Positions 8,640 to 17,876 of a DNA stretch of 64,000 bases are shown piece by piece. The position numbers and the translations under genes are program-made. The DNA lies in the NCBI RefSeq assembly GCF_034351645.1, contig NZ_CP133782.1, positions 3,787,001-3,851,000 on the forward strand, read 5' to 3'. Source of the DNA: Pseudomonas sp. DC1.2. GTDB lineage: Bacteria > Pseudomonadota > Gammaproteobacteria > Pseudomonadales > Pseudomonadaceae. Within the stretch, counting starts at the first letter, position 1; the number at the start of each line of letters is the position of its first letter. Below the pieces are notes generated by a model, which was not told where the DNA came from, ran no database searches, and saw nothing but the letters and a program-made list of their open reading frames with translations.

Positions 8640-9105
8640 GTCTCATGGCTTTACACCGCAGCCGGTTTTCACAGTGACCCGCTCGGGACTGCGCTGAGCA
8701 AACGTCGATTGTTCCTCACGAAAGAACTTTCAAACGCACCCGTCCACTGAAGCGACACCACAAGGTATCCAGTAAGTTATCGCTACTGGGCGCCCCCCCA
8801 AAAAAACCACTGAAATATTAAGACATCGGAAAACCACTAAACCAATTAAATATAAAATACGAAAGAAAAAACCACACCCTCAACCAAAACCAGAACAACC
8901 TATAACTTATATAACAAAATAAAATCAAACTATAGATTCGAAACATATTAGTCTTCTTCATTCGAAACCTAGTTCGTCCGTAGTCCACTTCCTTTTCTTG
9001 CGTAGGAATTATCCTATATTGCTGCTACAGCCCTGTCAGTTCATGCCCCTCTCAACTATCTGAGCTAAGGTGCGCGCTTTATTTGCGCTCGAATGGGACT
9101 TGATT
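8640..9105. other. AT-rich intergenic leader before the BvgA-like regulator
   Basis: About 465 bases without a gene. From about 8790 to 8960 the composition shifts sharply to A-rich and G-poor on the + strand, unlike the rest of the window. A direct repeat ATTCGAAAC occurs at 8936-8944 and 8960-8968. The regulator's promoter presumably lies between these repeats and 9105, but no strong -35/-10 pair could be assigned. Confidence 0.5.
8936..8968 (+). promoter_or_regulatory. Direct repeat ATTCGAAAC x2, candidate regulator site
   Basis: Two exact copies of ATTCGAAAC start 24 bases apart, near two helical turns, about 140-170 bases upstream of the response regulator start. Tandem sites upstream of a LuxR-type regulator are compatible with autoregulation. 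This is inferred from position and repetition only. Confidence 0.35.
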
Positions 9106-9732
9106 ATGAACTCTGTTTTTATTGTCGACGATCACCCCGTCATTCGCCTCGCTGTCCGCATGCTGCTGGAACACGAAGGTTATAAAGTCGTGGGCGAAAC
9201 CGATAACGGGGTCGATGCCATGCAAATGGTTCGTGAATGCATGCCTGACCTGATCATTCTCGACATCAGCATTCCAAAACTGGATGGGCTGGAAGTTCTC
9301 GCTCGTTTCAATGCAATGAGCACTCCACTGAAAACATTAGTCTTAACGGCGCAATGCCCGACACTTTTTGGTATTCGCTGCATGCAGTCCGGCGCGTCAG
9401 GTTATGTGTGCAAACAGGAAGACCTTAGCGAGCTGGTAAGCGCAATCAAGGCGGTACTGTCCGGTTATAACTACTTCCCCAGCCAGGCGTTGAACCCGGT
9501 ACGCCCCGATGATGCGCGTTATGCCGAGCTTGAATTGTTCAAATCAGTCAACGACCGAGAGCTAATGGTATTGCAGTTGTTTGCCCAGGGACGTACCAAC
9601 AAGGAAATTGCCAAGGGCATGTTTCTAAGCAACAAGACTGTCAGCACTTATAAAAAACGACTCATGCAAAAACTCAAGGCGCAGTCGCTGGTAGAGCTCA
9701 TCGAGATGGCAAAACGTAACGCGTTAGTGTGA
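9106..9732 (+). CDS. LuxR-family response regulator (BvgA/RocA-like)
   Basis: The 208-residue regulator has a receiver domain (about 1-120) with the acidic pair in IVDDHP, the phosphorylated Asp in IILDISIPKLDG and the Lys in YVCKQED. A LuxR helix-turn-helix follows (about 140-205; NDRELMVLQLFAQGRTNKEI). This is the BvgA/EvgA/RocA layout. Start ATG 9106 gives the standard receiver N-terminus; a GTG at 9070 would add twelve unlikely residues. Its stop overlaps the first possible start of the kinase gene, so the pair is an operon and the kinase is its probable phosphodonor. Confidence 0.9.
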   Translation: MNSVFIVDDHPVIRLAVRMLLEHEGYKVVGETDNGVDAMQMVRECMPDLIILDISIPKLDGLEVLARFNAMSTPLKTLVLTAQCPTLFGIRCMQSGASGYVCKQEDLSELVSAIKAVLSGYNYFPSQALNPVRPDDARYAELELFKSVNDRELMVLQLFAQGRTNKEIAKGMFLSNKTVSTYKKRLMQKLKAQSLVELIEMAKRNALV

Positions 9733-12700
9733 GAGACAGGATGCCCAGTCGTTTAAAGGACTATCTAATAACATTGAGCGCAGGATTATGCCTGAGCACC
9801 TCCGTGCCCGCGGCACAAAATCTGGCGGCGAACTACACCCTTCTCAGCCGCTCAACGGTCGGGCACATGGAAGTCCAACTGGATAAACCGCAACAACAAT
9901 GGATACAGAGCAAACGCGAACTCATCCTGGGCACATCCTCCCCGGACTACCCCCCGTTTGATATGACCATCAGCGGCCACGACTATGAGGGTTATACGGC
10001 TGACTATGCCGCCATCCTCGCTAGGGCAACGGGATTGTCCATCAAGGTCCAGCGCTTTGCTTCGCGTGACCGCGCCATCAAAGCGCTGGAACGCGGTGAA
10101 GTCGACCTCTTGGGCACCGCCAATGGATTCGAGGCGCACAGCACCGACATCGTGCTCTCAGCACCTTATGCCGTGGATCAACCGGTACTGGTGACACGTG
10201 AAGACGAAACCCGCTCCCTGAGCGACGGCCTCGCCGGGCTTCGACTGAGCATGGTGTATCACTACCTGCCGCTGGAAGAGATAAAGGCGCTGTATCCCAA
10301 GGCAATCGTCGTTTCCTACCCGTCCTACCAGAATGCAATCAACGCCGTTGCGTTCGATCAGGCCGACGTTTTTCTCGGCGACACCATTTCTACTCACTAC
10401 ATGATCAACAAGGGTTACCTGAACAACGTCCGCATGGCCAATTTCGGTAAACATGAGGCTTACGGTTTCAGTTTTGCCGTCAACAAGAATAATCCGCAGC
10501 TCCTTGGGATCATCAATACAACACTCGACGCCATACCCACCAGCGAACGAGAAAACATTGCCAAACGCTGGAGTGCCGGCAGCGACATATTGCTCACCGA
10601 TCACAAACTGCAACTGACACACCGCGAAGACCGCTGGCTGGAGCAGCATCCGGTAGTGCGGGTGGTGGTCAACGAAGCCTTCGCACCGCTGACGTTTTTC
10701 GACAATGACGGTAACCTTCGTGGCGTCACCGCTGACCTGCTGGAACTCATCAGGTTGCGTACTGGCTTGCGCTTCGATATCCAGCGCAGTCGCAGTGACG
10801 ATCAGATGATCGAAAAAATCAACAACCATCAGGCCGACCTGATCGCCGCATTGCTCCCAAGCCCAACGCGCGAATCGACGCTGAACTTCAGCCGCCCTTA
10901 CCTGGAAAACTCCTTTGTCCTGCTGACGCGAAAATCCGCGGACAGTCCGACCAACCTTGCACAACTTGAAAACCAGCGCCTGGCAATCGCCAAGGGCAAT
11001 CCCTTGGCGGACTACCTACGTCACGAGTTTCCACAAGTCCATCTGATCGAAACCAATGACACCTTCAGCGCCGTGGAGTTGCTGGCCGAAGGCAAGGTGG
11101 AAGGCGCCGTTGCAGCACTGGTAATCGCCAATTACTTTATTTCCTCGGGAGTCTTTGAGCACAAACTTCAGATCAGCACCACGATTGGCACCCAGCAGGC
11201 CGCCTTCTCTCTGGCCACAGCGCGAGGTGCCACGGAACTGAGTTCGATCATCGACAAAGCACTGTTAAGCATTGCCCCGCAAGAGCTGGGGGTCATCAAC
11301 AACCGCTGGCGTGGCTACTCGCCAGCCTCGCAAAGTGCCTGGCGAAACTATCACCGCGTGTTCTATCAGGTCGTCGGCGGTGCTGGCGTGCTGTTGCTGC
11401 TTTCCATGGCCTGGAATGCCTACATGCAGCTTCAGATCAAACGACGCCAGGCGGCAGAGCTCGCACTGAACGATCAGTTCGAATTCATGCGTTCACTGGT
11501 CAACGGCACCCCTCATCCGATTTACGTGCGAGACCGTCAAGGGCTGCTGCAAAGCTGTAACGACAGTTACCTGCAGACCTTCGGCGCGAAACGCGAAGAC
11601 GTCATCGGCAAAAGCATCATGCAGGGCAACATGAACAATGCCTTCGAAGCTAAGGAATACCAGGCGGACTATGAACGTGTCATGGCCGAGGGCGCGCCGT
11701 TGATCGTTGACCGCCCGCTGCACATCGGAGGTCACCGAATGACGATTTATCACTGGATTCTCCCTTACCGTGATTGGAGCGGTGAAGTGCAAGGCATCAT
11801 CGGTGGCTGGATCGATATCAGCGAACGGCGACAACTGTTCGATGAACTGCGGGCCGCTAAAGAACGGGCCGATGACGCCAACCGAGCTAAAAGTACATTC
11901 CTGGCCACCATGAGCCACGAAATCCGCACGCCAATGAATGCCGTCATCGGCATGCTTGAACTGACCCTCAAACGCCTTGATCAGGGGCACATGGATCGTT
12001 CATCAATCGAAACGGCGTACAGCTCGGCAAAGGATTTACTGGAATTGATTGGCGACATTCTTGATATCGCACGGATCGAAACCGGGCACCTGAGCCTGAG
12101 CCCCGAGCGCGTCAACCCGGGTGAAATCGTTGCCTCAGTGATCAGGGTTTTCGACGGGCTGGCCAGGCAAAAAAATCTTCTCCTGCTGCTGGAGTTCACC
12201 CCGCCTCCCAAGCCGGTCGACGTGCTGCTCGACCCACTGCGCTTCAAGCAGGTGCTGTCGAACCTGGTCAGCAACGCCATCAAATTTACGCAGCAGGGCC
12301 AAATCAGAATTATCGTCGACCTGCTGGCGGCCGAAGCCCCTGATCGGGCTTGGATGCAGGTACAGGTACAGGACAGCGGCATAGGGATCAGCGAACAGGA
12401 TCAGCAGCGTCTGTTCGAACCGTTCGCGCAAGCCGAAAACTGTGGGCAGCTGGCCAGAGGCGGCGCAGGTCTGGGTTTAGTGATCAGTCGCAGCTTGTGC
12501 GAAATGATGGGGGGCAGCCTGCAACTGAGCAGTGAGCCCGGGGTCGGTACCCATGTCAGCGTTTCGCTGCAACTGACAACACTGCCACTTGAGAAATCTG
12601 CGGAACGGATTGAGGCGCCCATCCACACCAGCGATACCCCTCTGAACGTACTGGTGGTCGACGATCATCCCGCCAATCGCCTACTCATGTGCCAACAGCT

Positions 12701-13385
12701 TGAGTTCCTGGGGCACCGGTTCACCGGTGCCTGCGATGGCGAAGCGGGACTGCTGGCCTGGCAAAGCGAGTCCTTCGATCTCATTGTTATCGATTGCAAC
12801 ATGCCCATCATGAATGGCTACCAACTCGCTCGCGCCATCCGCCAGCATGAACAGCAGGAACATTCTCCTCGCTGCACCATTCTCGGCTTTACCGCCAACG
12901 CACAACCGGAAGAGGTCCAGCGCTGCAAGCAAGCTGGCATGGACGATTGCCTCTTCAAACCTCTCAGCCTGACGGTATTGAGCCAGTGGGTCGAAAGCAT
13001 CAAGCCGACCGCACCAGTGCGGGTGTTCAATCTGGAAGGACTGCGTTTGTTGACCGGTGACAATCCGGCGTTGACCCAGCGAATGCTAGCCGAACTGTTG
13101 AGCAGCAATCGCCTGGACCGCCATGAGTTACTCGCCCTGCCCTGCTTCGATAACCGGCAGGCGCTGATGGACGTCGCGCACAAGATCAAAGGCGCGGCAC
13201 GAATCGCTCAGGCCGCCCGGTTAATCGGCAGCTGCGAGGCACTCGAAAAGGCGTGTCACGAGACGCGTGACGAAAGTGAAATTGAGCGCTGCCGCACAGC
13301 GATCAACGATGCCATGCTCGAACTGGAGCAAGCACTGCTTGTTCAGATAGGGCGAAACGACAACAGCAAAATGATGGAGCCTTAA
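9729..13385 (+). CDS. BvgS/RocS-like hybrid sensor histidine kinase
   Basis: A 1,218-residue inner-membrane phosphorelay kinase. In order: signal sequence (1-30), two periplasmic Venus-flytrap domains (about 55-285 and 300-535), one transmembrane helix (about 545-565), a PAS domain (585-700), HisKA with the phospho-His in TMSHEIRTPMN (near 729), an ATPase domain with N box and GIGI/GAGLGL motifs (835-955), a receiver with Asp in VIDCNMPIMNG (near 1021) and an Hpt domain with His in VAHKIKGAA (near 1150). The full His-Asp-His chain to a separate regulator is present. Translation may start at GTG 9729 (overlapping the regulator stop) or ATG 9741. The ligand is unknown. Confidence 0.93.
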   Translation: MRDRMPSRLKDYLITLSAGLCLSTSVPAAQNLAANYTLLSRSTVGHMEVQLDKPQQQWIQSKRELILGTSSPDYPPFDMTISGHDYEGYTADYAAILARATGLSIKVQRFASRDRAIKALERGEVDLLGTANGFEAHSTDIVLSAPYAVDQPVLVTREDETRSLSDGLAGLRLSMVYHYLPLEEIKALYPKAIVVSYPSYQNAINAVAFDQADVFLGDTISTHYMINKGYLNNVRMANFGKHEAYGFSFAVNKNNPQLLGIINTTLDAIPTSERENIAKRWSAGSDILLTDHKLQLTHREDRWLEQHPVVRVVVNEAFAPLTFFDNDGNLRGVTADLLELIRLRTGLRFDIQRSRSDDQMIEKINNHQADLIAALLPSPTRESTLNFSRPYLENSFVLLTRKSADSPTNLAQLENQRLAIAKGNPLADYLRHEFPQVHLIETNDTFSAVELLAEGKVEGAVAALVIANYFISSGVFEHKLQISTTIGTQQAAFSLATARGATELSSIIDKALLSIAPQELGVINNRWRGYSPASQSAWRNYHRVFYQVVGGAGVLLLLSMAWNAYMQLQIKRRQAAELALNDQFEFMRSLVNGTPHPIYVRDRQGLLQSCNDSYLQTFGAKREDVIGKSIMQGNMNNAFEAKEYQADYERVMAEGAPLIVDRPLHIGGHRMTIYHWILPYRDWSGEVQGIIGGWIDISERRQLFDELRAAKERADDANRAKSTFLATMSHEIRTPMNAVIGMLELTLKRLDQGHMDRSSIETAYSSAKDLLELIGDILDIARIETGHLSLSPERVNPGEIVASVIRVFDGLARQKNLLLLLEFTPPPKPVDVLLDPLRFKQVLSNLVSNAIKFTQQGQIRIIVDLLAAEAPDRAWMQVQVQDSGIGISEQDQQRLFEPFAQAENCGQLARGGAGLGLVISRSLCEMMGGSLQLSSEPGVGTHVSVSLQLTTLPLEKSAERIEAPIHTSDTPLNVLVVDDHPANRLLMCQQLEFLGHRFTGACDGEAGLLAWQSESFDLIVIDCNMPIMNGYQLARAIRQHEQQEHSPRCTILGFTANAQPEEVQRCKQAGMDDCLFKPLSLTVLSQWVESIKPTAPVRVFNLEGLRLLTGDNPALTQRMLAELLSSNRLDRHELLALPCFDNRQALMDVAHKIKGAARIAQAARLIGSCEALEKACHETRDESEIERCRTAINDAMLELEQALLVQIGRNDNSKMMEP

Positions 13386-13433
13386 CTATGCTAAGGGCTG
13401 AGCAGTGCCTTAATTACTAAAGAGAGTCTTGTA

Positions 13434-16382
13434 ATGCCCAACCCACTGCTCCCGGATCAACGTCGGTTCCCGTTGCATGTGCATATCAGCGCCATGTTCA
13501 CCTTTCTGTTGTTACTGACGGGTGTTGTGTTGGGTATTTTCAATTATCAGCAAACCACGCAGATCATCCTCTCGAGCAGTGAAAAGCTCTTCAATCGCAT
13601 CGAGCAGGATGTGCGCCAAGACTTGCAGGCCACCTATGAGCCGATTCGTCACCTGTTGAGTCTGCTGGCTGATTACCCAGCCGCCCAGACCACAGGGATC
13701 GAACAGCGTTTGGCGCTGCTCAAACCGTTCAGCCAATCGCTCAAGGACAACCCCAACCTCGCGTCGCTGTACCTGGGCTACGGCAATGGCGACTTCTTTA
13801 TGGTTCGTCCACTGCGTACCCCCGCCCTCAGAGCGCTCGTTCAAGCCCCCGACGCGGCGGCCTATCAGGTCTGGAGTGTCGAACAGCAAGGCAGCGGCGC
13901 CAAGTTCCACTCACAATCCTTGTTCTACGATCAGGCCCTGACGTTCATCAGCCGCCAGGACGTTCCCGACAACACCTTCGACCCGCGCACCCGAGCCTGG
14001 TTTTCCGCGGCTCGCCAAGACGCAGATCAGATCACCACCCAGCCGTATGTTTTTTTCTCCACCCACAACGTCGGCACCACCCTGGCCCGACGCAGTGGCA
14101 GCAGCGCCGTGATAGGTGCCGACCTGACCCTGGACGCACTCAGCGCGACCTTGGCCAAACACGTGGTTACGCCCAGCACCGAAATCGTACTGTTCGATAC
14201 TCAAGGCAATGCGATTGCCTACCCCGACAGCCGCAAACTGATCGTCGATGACCAGACCGACCGGCTGAGCAAAGCCGCCGACCTGAGCCCCGCCCTTAAT
14301 GCCTTGCTCAACCATCCGCCAGAGGGCAATCGACTGGACGCCACCGGCCGCCAGTGGATCGTCGCCCGCAGCAGCCTGCAAGAGGGGGGGCCTCAAGGCC
14401 TGCAACTGGCGCTGCTGGTGCCGGAAGACGAGTTACTGGTCGATGCCTATCGCATGCGCTGGCAAACGGCGCTGATTACCCTGGCGACCTTGCTGCTGTG
14501 CCTACCGTTAGGCTGGCTGACCTCCCGAATTCTGGTCAAACCACTAAGCGTGTTGGTGCAGGAAGCCGATGCGATTCGCAGTTTCAACTTCAACTTTCCC
14601 GTCAGCCGCCGGTCGCCGGTGCTGGAAATAGATCAATTAAGCACGTCGATGGCGCGGATGAAGGACACCCTGGGGAGTTTTTTCCAGATCACCGAAAGCC
14701 TGAGCGCCGAAACCCGATTCGCCCCGCTACTGCAACTGGTGTTATTTGAAACGGTGAAAATCGCTCAGGCGCAGGCAGGTCTGATCTACTTGCGCGAACG
14801 TGACGGCAATCGAATGGAGCCTCAAGGACTGATCATCCACAACACGTCAGAGGCGCTCACGTCATTCAATATTGAGGGTCACGACCTCAATGGTATGCAG
14901 AGCCCGGATTGGCTTCAGCAGCTTTCCAAAACCGACAATATTGTCACCAGCCTCGGCTTCGAACAGGCCGGTGACCTGCAGACTGTGTTCCTCGCGCTGG
15001 CGGCTCCGCGTGTCCATTTGATCGGCATTCGATTGCACAACCGGCATGACGAAACTGTAGGGATGCTGATACTGTTGCTGGCTGACAGCGGTCACCAATC
15101 CGACCTGGAAAAGCTTCGCCCCGATCGCATCGCCTTTCTTCAAGCGGTGTCCGGTGCAGCGGCAGTGTGCATCGAAAGTCAGCGCCTGCAAGCCAAGCAG
15201 AAACAACTGCTCGACTCCTTCATTCAACTGCTGGCCGGCGCGATCGACGCAAAAAGTCCTTACACCGGCGGCCATTGCCAGCGAGTGCCGGCGCTGACCC
15301 TGATGCTCGCTCAGGCGGCTGCCGCCAGTCAGGCCCCTGCGTTTGTCGGCTACCAACCTACAGAGGATGAGTGGGAAGCCCTGCACATCGCGGCCTGGCT
15401 ACATGACTGCGGCAAGGTCACCACCCCTGAATACGTAGTCGACAAGGCGACCAAACTGGAAACCTTGAACGACCGTATTCATGAAGTTCGTACCCGCTTC
15501 GAGGTACTCAAGCGCGATGCCTGGATCGACTACTGGCAAGCAATTAGCGCGGACGGTAACGCGCAACACTTGGCCGCAATGCGCGACGCCACCCTGGCGG
15601 AGCTGGATGATGACTTCGCTTTTGTTGCCCGCTGCAATCTCGGTGGCGAGGTCTTGGCCGAGACCGACCTGCAACGCCTGAACACTATTGCCCAACGCAC
15701 CTGGAGCCGAACCCTGGATGATCGATTGGGGGTGTCCTGGGAAGAGAATCACCGTCAGGCCAAAAGCCCAGCGCCGGTGCTGCCGGTCAGTGAGCCTTTA
15801 CTCGCGGATAAACCCGAACACCTGCTTGAACGCGCCGAGGTCGAACTGATCCCGGCCGATAATCCGTGGGGGTTCAAACTCGACGTACCGCGCTACAAGT
15901 ACAACCGTGGCGAGCTGTACAACCTGAGCATCAGCCGCGGCACCCTGACTCGCGAGGAACGTTACATCATCAATCACCACATGGTGCAGACGATCCTGAT
16001 GCTCAGCCACCTGCCGTTCCCTAGCCACCTCGACAACATTGCGGAAATCGCCGGCGGCCACCACGAGAAAATGGACGGCACCGGGTATCCCAAAAGATTG
16101 AAGCGTGAAGAGCTGAGCCTGCCGGCGCGGATGATGGCGATTGCCGATATTTTCGAGGCACTCACCGCGGCCGATCGTCCTTACAAGAAAGCCAAGTCCT
16201 TGAGCGAGGCGTTAGGCATCATGGCCACGATGTGCCGTGACGCCCATATCGACTCTGAATTGTTCGAGCTGTTTCTCAATGACCGGATTTACGAGCAGTA
16301 CGCCGAGCAGTTCCTCAATCCAGAGCAGATCGACGCGGTAGATCCAAACAGCCTGTTGATCAAGGCTGGCTTGAAAACCTGA
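13434..16382 (+). CDS. Membrane HD-GYP phosphodiesterase with CACHE-like sensor, HAMP and GAF
   Basis: The 982-residue protein has a first transmembrane helix (about 17-37), a large periplasmic part of double-CACHE type (40-340), a second helix (343-365), HAMP (to about 420), a GAF-like domain (430-590) and a C-terminal HD-GYP domain. The HD pair is in AWLHDCGKVTT near 657 and the family signature HHEKMDGTGYP is near 875. These predict c-di-GMP hydrolysis. The roughly 200 residues between the two motifs are much longer than in a minimal HD-GYP. It follows the BvgS-like gene by 48 bases on the same strand and probably belongs to the same unit. Confidence 0.9.
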   Translation: MPNPLLPDQRRFPLHVHISAMFTFLLLLTGVVLGIFNYQQTTQIILSSSEKLFNRIEQDVRQDLQATYEPIRHLLSLLADYPAAQTTGIEQRLALLKPFSQSLKDNPNLASLYLGYGNGDFFMVRPLRTPALRALVQAPDAAAYQVWSVEQQGSGAKFHSQSLFYDQALTFISRQDVPDNTFDPRTRAWFSAARQDADQITTQPYVFFSTHNVGTTLARRSGSSAVIGADLTLDALSATLAKHVVTPSTEIVLFDTQGNAIAYPDSRKLIVDDQTDRLSKAADLSPALNALLNHPPEGNRLDATGRQWIVARSSLQEGGPQGLQLALLVPEDELLVDAYRMRWQTALITLATLLLCLPLGWLTSRILVKPLSVLVQEADAIRSFNFNFPVSRRSPVLEIDQLSTSMARMKDTLGSFFQITESLSAETRFAPLLQLVLFETVKIAQAQAGLIYLRERDGNRMEPQGLIIHNTSEALTSFNIEGHDLNGMQSPDWLQQLSKTDNIVTSLGFEQAGDLQTVFLALAAPRVHLIGIRLHNRHDETVGMLILLLADSGHQSDLEKLRPDRIAFLQAVSGAAAVCIESQRLQAKQKQLLDSFIQLLAGAIDAKSPYTGGHCQRVPALTLMLAQAAAASQAPAFVGYQPTEDEWEALHIAAWLHDCGKVTTPEYVVDKATKLETLNDRIHEVRTRFEVLKRDAWIDYWQAISADGNAQHLAAMRDATLAELDDDFAFVARCNLGGEVLAETDLQRLNTIAQRTWSRTLDDRLGVSWEENHRQAKSPAPVLPVSEPLLADKPEHLLERAEVELIPADNPWGFKLDVPRYKYNRGELYNLSISRGTLTREERYIINHHMVQTILMLSHLPFPSHLDNIAEIAGGHHEKMDGTGYPKRLKREELSLPARMMAIADIFEALTAADRPYKKAKSLSEALGIMATMCRDAHIDSELFELFLNDRIYEQYAEQFLNPEQIDAVDPNSLLIKAGLKT

Positions 16383-16865
16383 TCAGCAATCGGTCAGGCG
16401 CAAGAAAATAGCGGCCAGATGCTCGATGCCAGCCTGATCGAGTTCGGTAAAACGTGACAGATTCGGGCTGTCCAGATCCAGCACGCCAATCAATCGACCG
16501 TCCTTGACCAGTGGCACCACCAATTCACTGTTAGACGCGCTGTCGCAAGCGATATGCCCAGGGAATGCATGCACATCTGCCACTCGTTGAGTCTGCAAGG
16601 TGGCCGCCGCCGCACCACACACGCCCCGACCGAACGGAATCCGCACACAGGCGATCTGCCCCTGAAACGGCCCGAGCACCAGTTCTTCGTTGCGATTCAG
16701 GTAGAAACCAGCCCAGTTCAAGTCATCGATCTGGTTGAACAAAAACGCCGAAAACTGCGCGGCATTGGCGATAAAATCGCGCTCGTCAGCCAACAAGGAT
16801 TCCAGCTGCGCCCACAACAGGCCATAGCCATCAAGGCCCTGCCCGCTCTTTTGTAATTCGATCAT
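16383..16865 (-). CDS. msrC: Free methionine-(R)-sulfoxide reductase (GAF type)
   Basis: This 160-residue GAF-domain enzyme reduces free Met-R-sulfoxide. All three cysteines of the fRMsr family are visible: ACVRIPFGRGVCG carries two and GHIACDSASNSE the third. Start ATG 16865 overlaps the stop of the upstream ATPase gene (ATGA), so translation is coupled; the longer frame from 16922 would run inside that gene. It is one of several thiol or oxidant repair genes in this part of the window. Confidence 0.9.
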   Translation of the reverse strand: MIELQKSGQGLDGYGLLWAQLESLLADERDFIANAAQFSAFLFNQIDDLNWAGFYLNRNEELVLGPFQGQIACVRIPFGRGVCGAAAATLQTQRVADVHAFPGHIACDSASNSELVVPLVKDGRLIGVLDLDSPNLSRFTELDQAGIEHLAAIFLRLTDC

Positions 16866-17752
16866 GCCTTGTGCTCCAACAGCTTGAGGCCTACCCAATA
16901 GCGCGCAAACTGGTAGGCGCACCGTCCATTACGATTACCCCGCCCCGTGGCCCAGCGCACCGCAAGAATGTCCAGCTCATCGCAACGCTGCCACTCAAGG
17001 CCGGCCTTGTCCGCCAATTGACCGATCCAGTGCTCGACGACGTCGAGGAAGTGTTCCTGGGTAAATGGATAGAACGAGAGCCACAAGCCAAAACGGTCCG
17101 ACAGTGCAATTTTGTCTTCCACCGCCTCGCTGGGATGCAGTTCGCCATCAACCCTTTTCCAGTTTTCGTTATCACTGTCCTTTTCCGGCACCAAGTGGCG
17201 GCGGTTGGAAGTGGCGTACAGCAGTACGTTATCCGGCGCCTGTTCAAGGGAGCCGTCGAGCACACTCTTGAGCACGCGATAGTCGCCCTCGCCCGACTCG
17301 AACGACAGGTCATCGCAGAACAGCACGAAACGTTGAGGCAACTTGGCGATCTGCTCGACCACTCGCGGCAGATCCGCCAAGTGATCGCGCTCGATCTCGA
17401 TCAGTCGCAGGCCAGCACTGGCGTGCTCCGCCAGCAAGGCGCGCACCAGCGACGACTTACCGGTGCCACGGGCGCCCCAGAGTAAGGCATGATTGGCGGG
17501 CATGCCATCGAGGAACTGCTGGGTATTACGCCCCAGTTGTTCCAACTGACGGTCAACGCCAATCAGGTCGGACAACCGCATATCGAGGCTGACTTGCAGC
17601 GGCAACAGAAACCCATTGCGCCCTTCACGATGCCAGCGCGCTGCCAGGCAGTGCGTCCAATCGATGGTCTGCCGAGGTGCCGGCAGCAGCGGTTCGATAC
17701 GGGCCAGAACGGCATCGGCGCGTTCAAGAAAAGCATTCAATCGGGAATCCAC
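16862..17752 (-). CDS. DUF815-family AAA-type ATPase
   Basis: A predicted cytoplasmic ATP-binding protein of 296 residues. It has a Walker A motif GARGTGKSS, a Walker B segment FVLFCDDLSFE and a sensor-like ATSNRRHLVPE, the typical DUF815 arrangement. The N-terminus is helical. GTG 17752 (VDSRLNAFLER) is preferred because gaggag precedes it at the right spacing; the longer frame from 17815 lacks this. The function of DUF815 ATPases is not established. It is translationally coupled to msrC. Confidence 0.85.
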   Translation of the reverse strand: MDSRLNAFLERADAVLARIEPLLPAPRQTIDWTHCLAARWHREGRNGFLLPLQVSLDMRLSDLIGVDRQLEQLGRNTQQFLDGMPANHALLWGARGTGKSSLVRALLAEHASAGLRLIEIERDHLADLPRVVEQIAKLPQRFVLFCDDLSFESGEGDYRVLKSVLDGSLEQAPDNVLLYATSNRRHLVPEKDSDNENWKRVDGELHPSEAVEDKIALSDRFGLWLSFYPFTQEHFLDVVEHWIGQLADKAGLEWQRCDELDILAVRWATGRGNRNGRCAYQFARYWVGLKLLEHKA

Positions 17753-17876
17753 GTCTTCTCCTCGGGCTCGTTTAACAGTAATGATGGCGATACAGCTGAC
17801 AAACAGTACGTTCAATACTCGGATAAGCCCTCAACAAGGGCTACCCGCCAATAACGGTATCCATGCATGATCGACT

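Noticed and set aside
10158..10964. 268-codon minus-strand frame opposite the BvgS-like kinase
   Set aside because: Shadow of the Venus-flytrap coding region; no Shine-Dalgarno and no recognisable domain.
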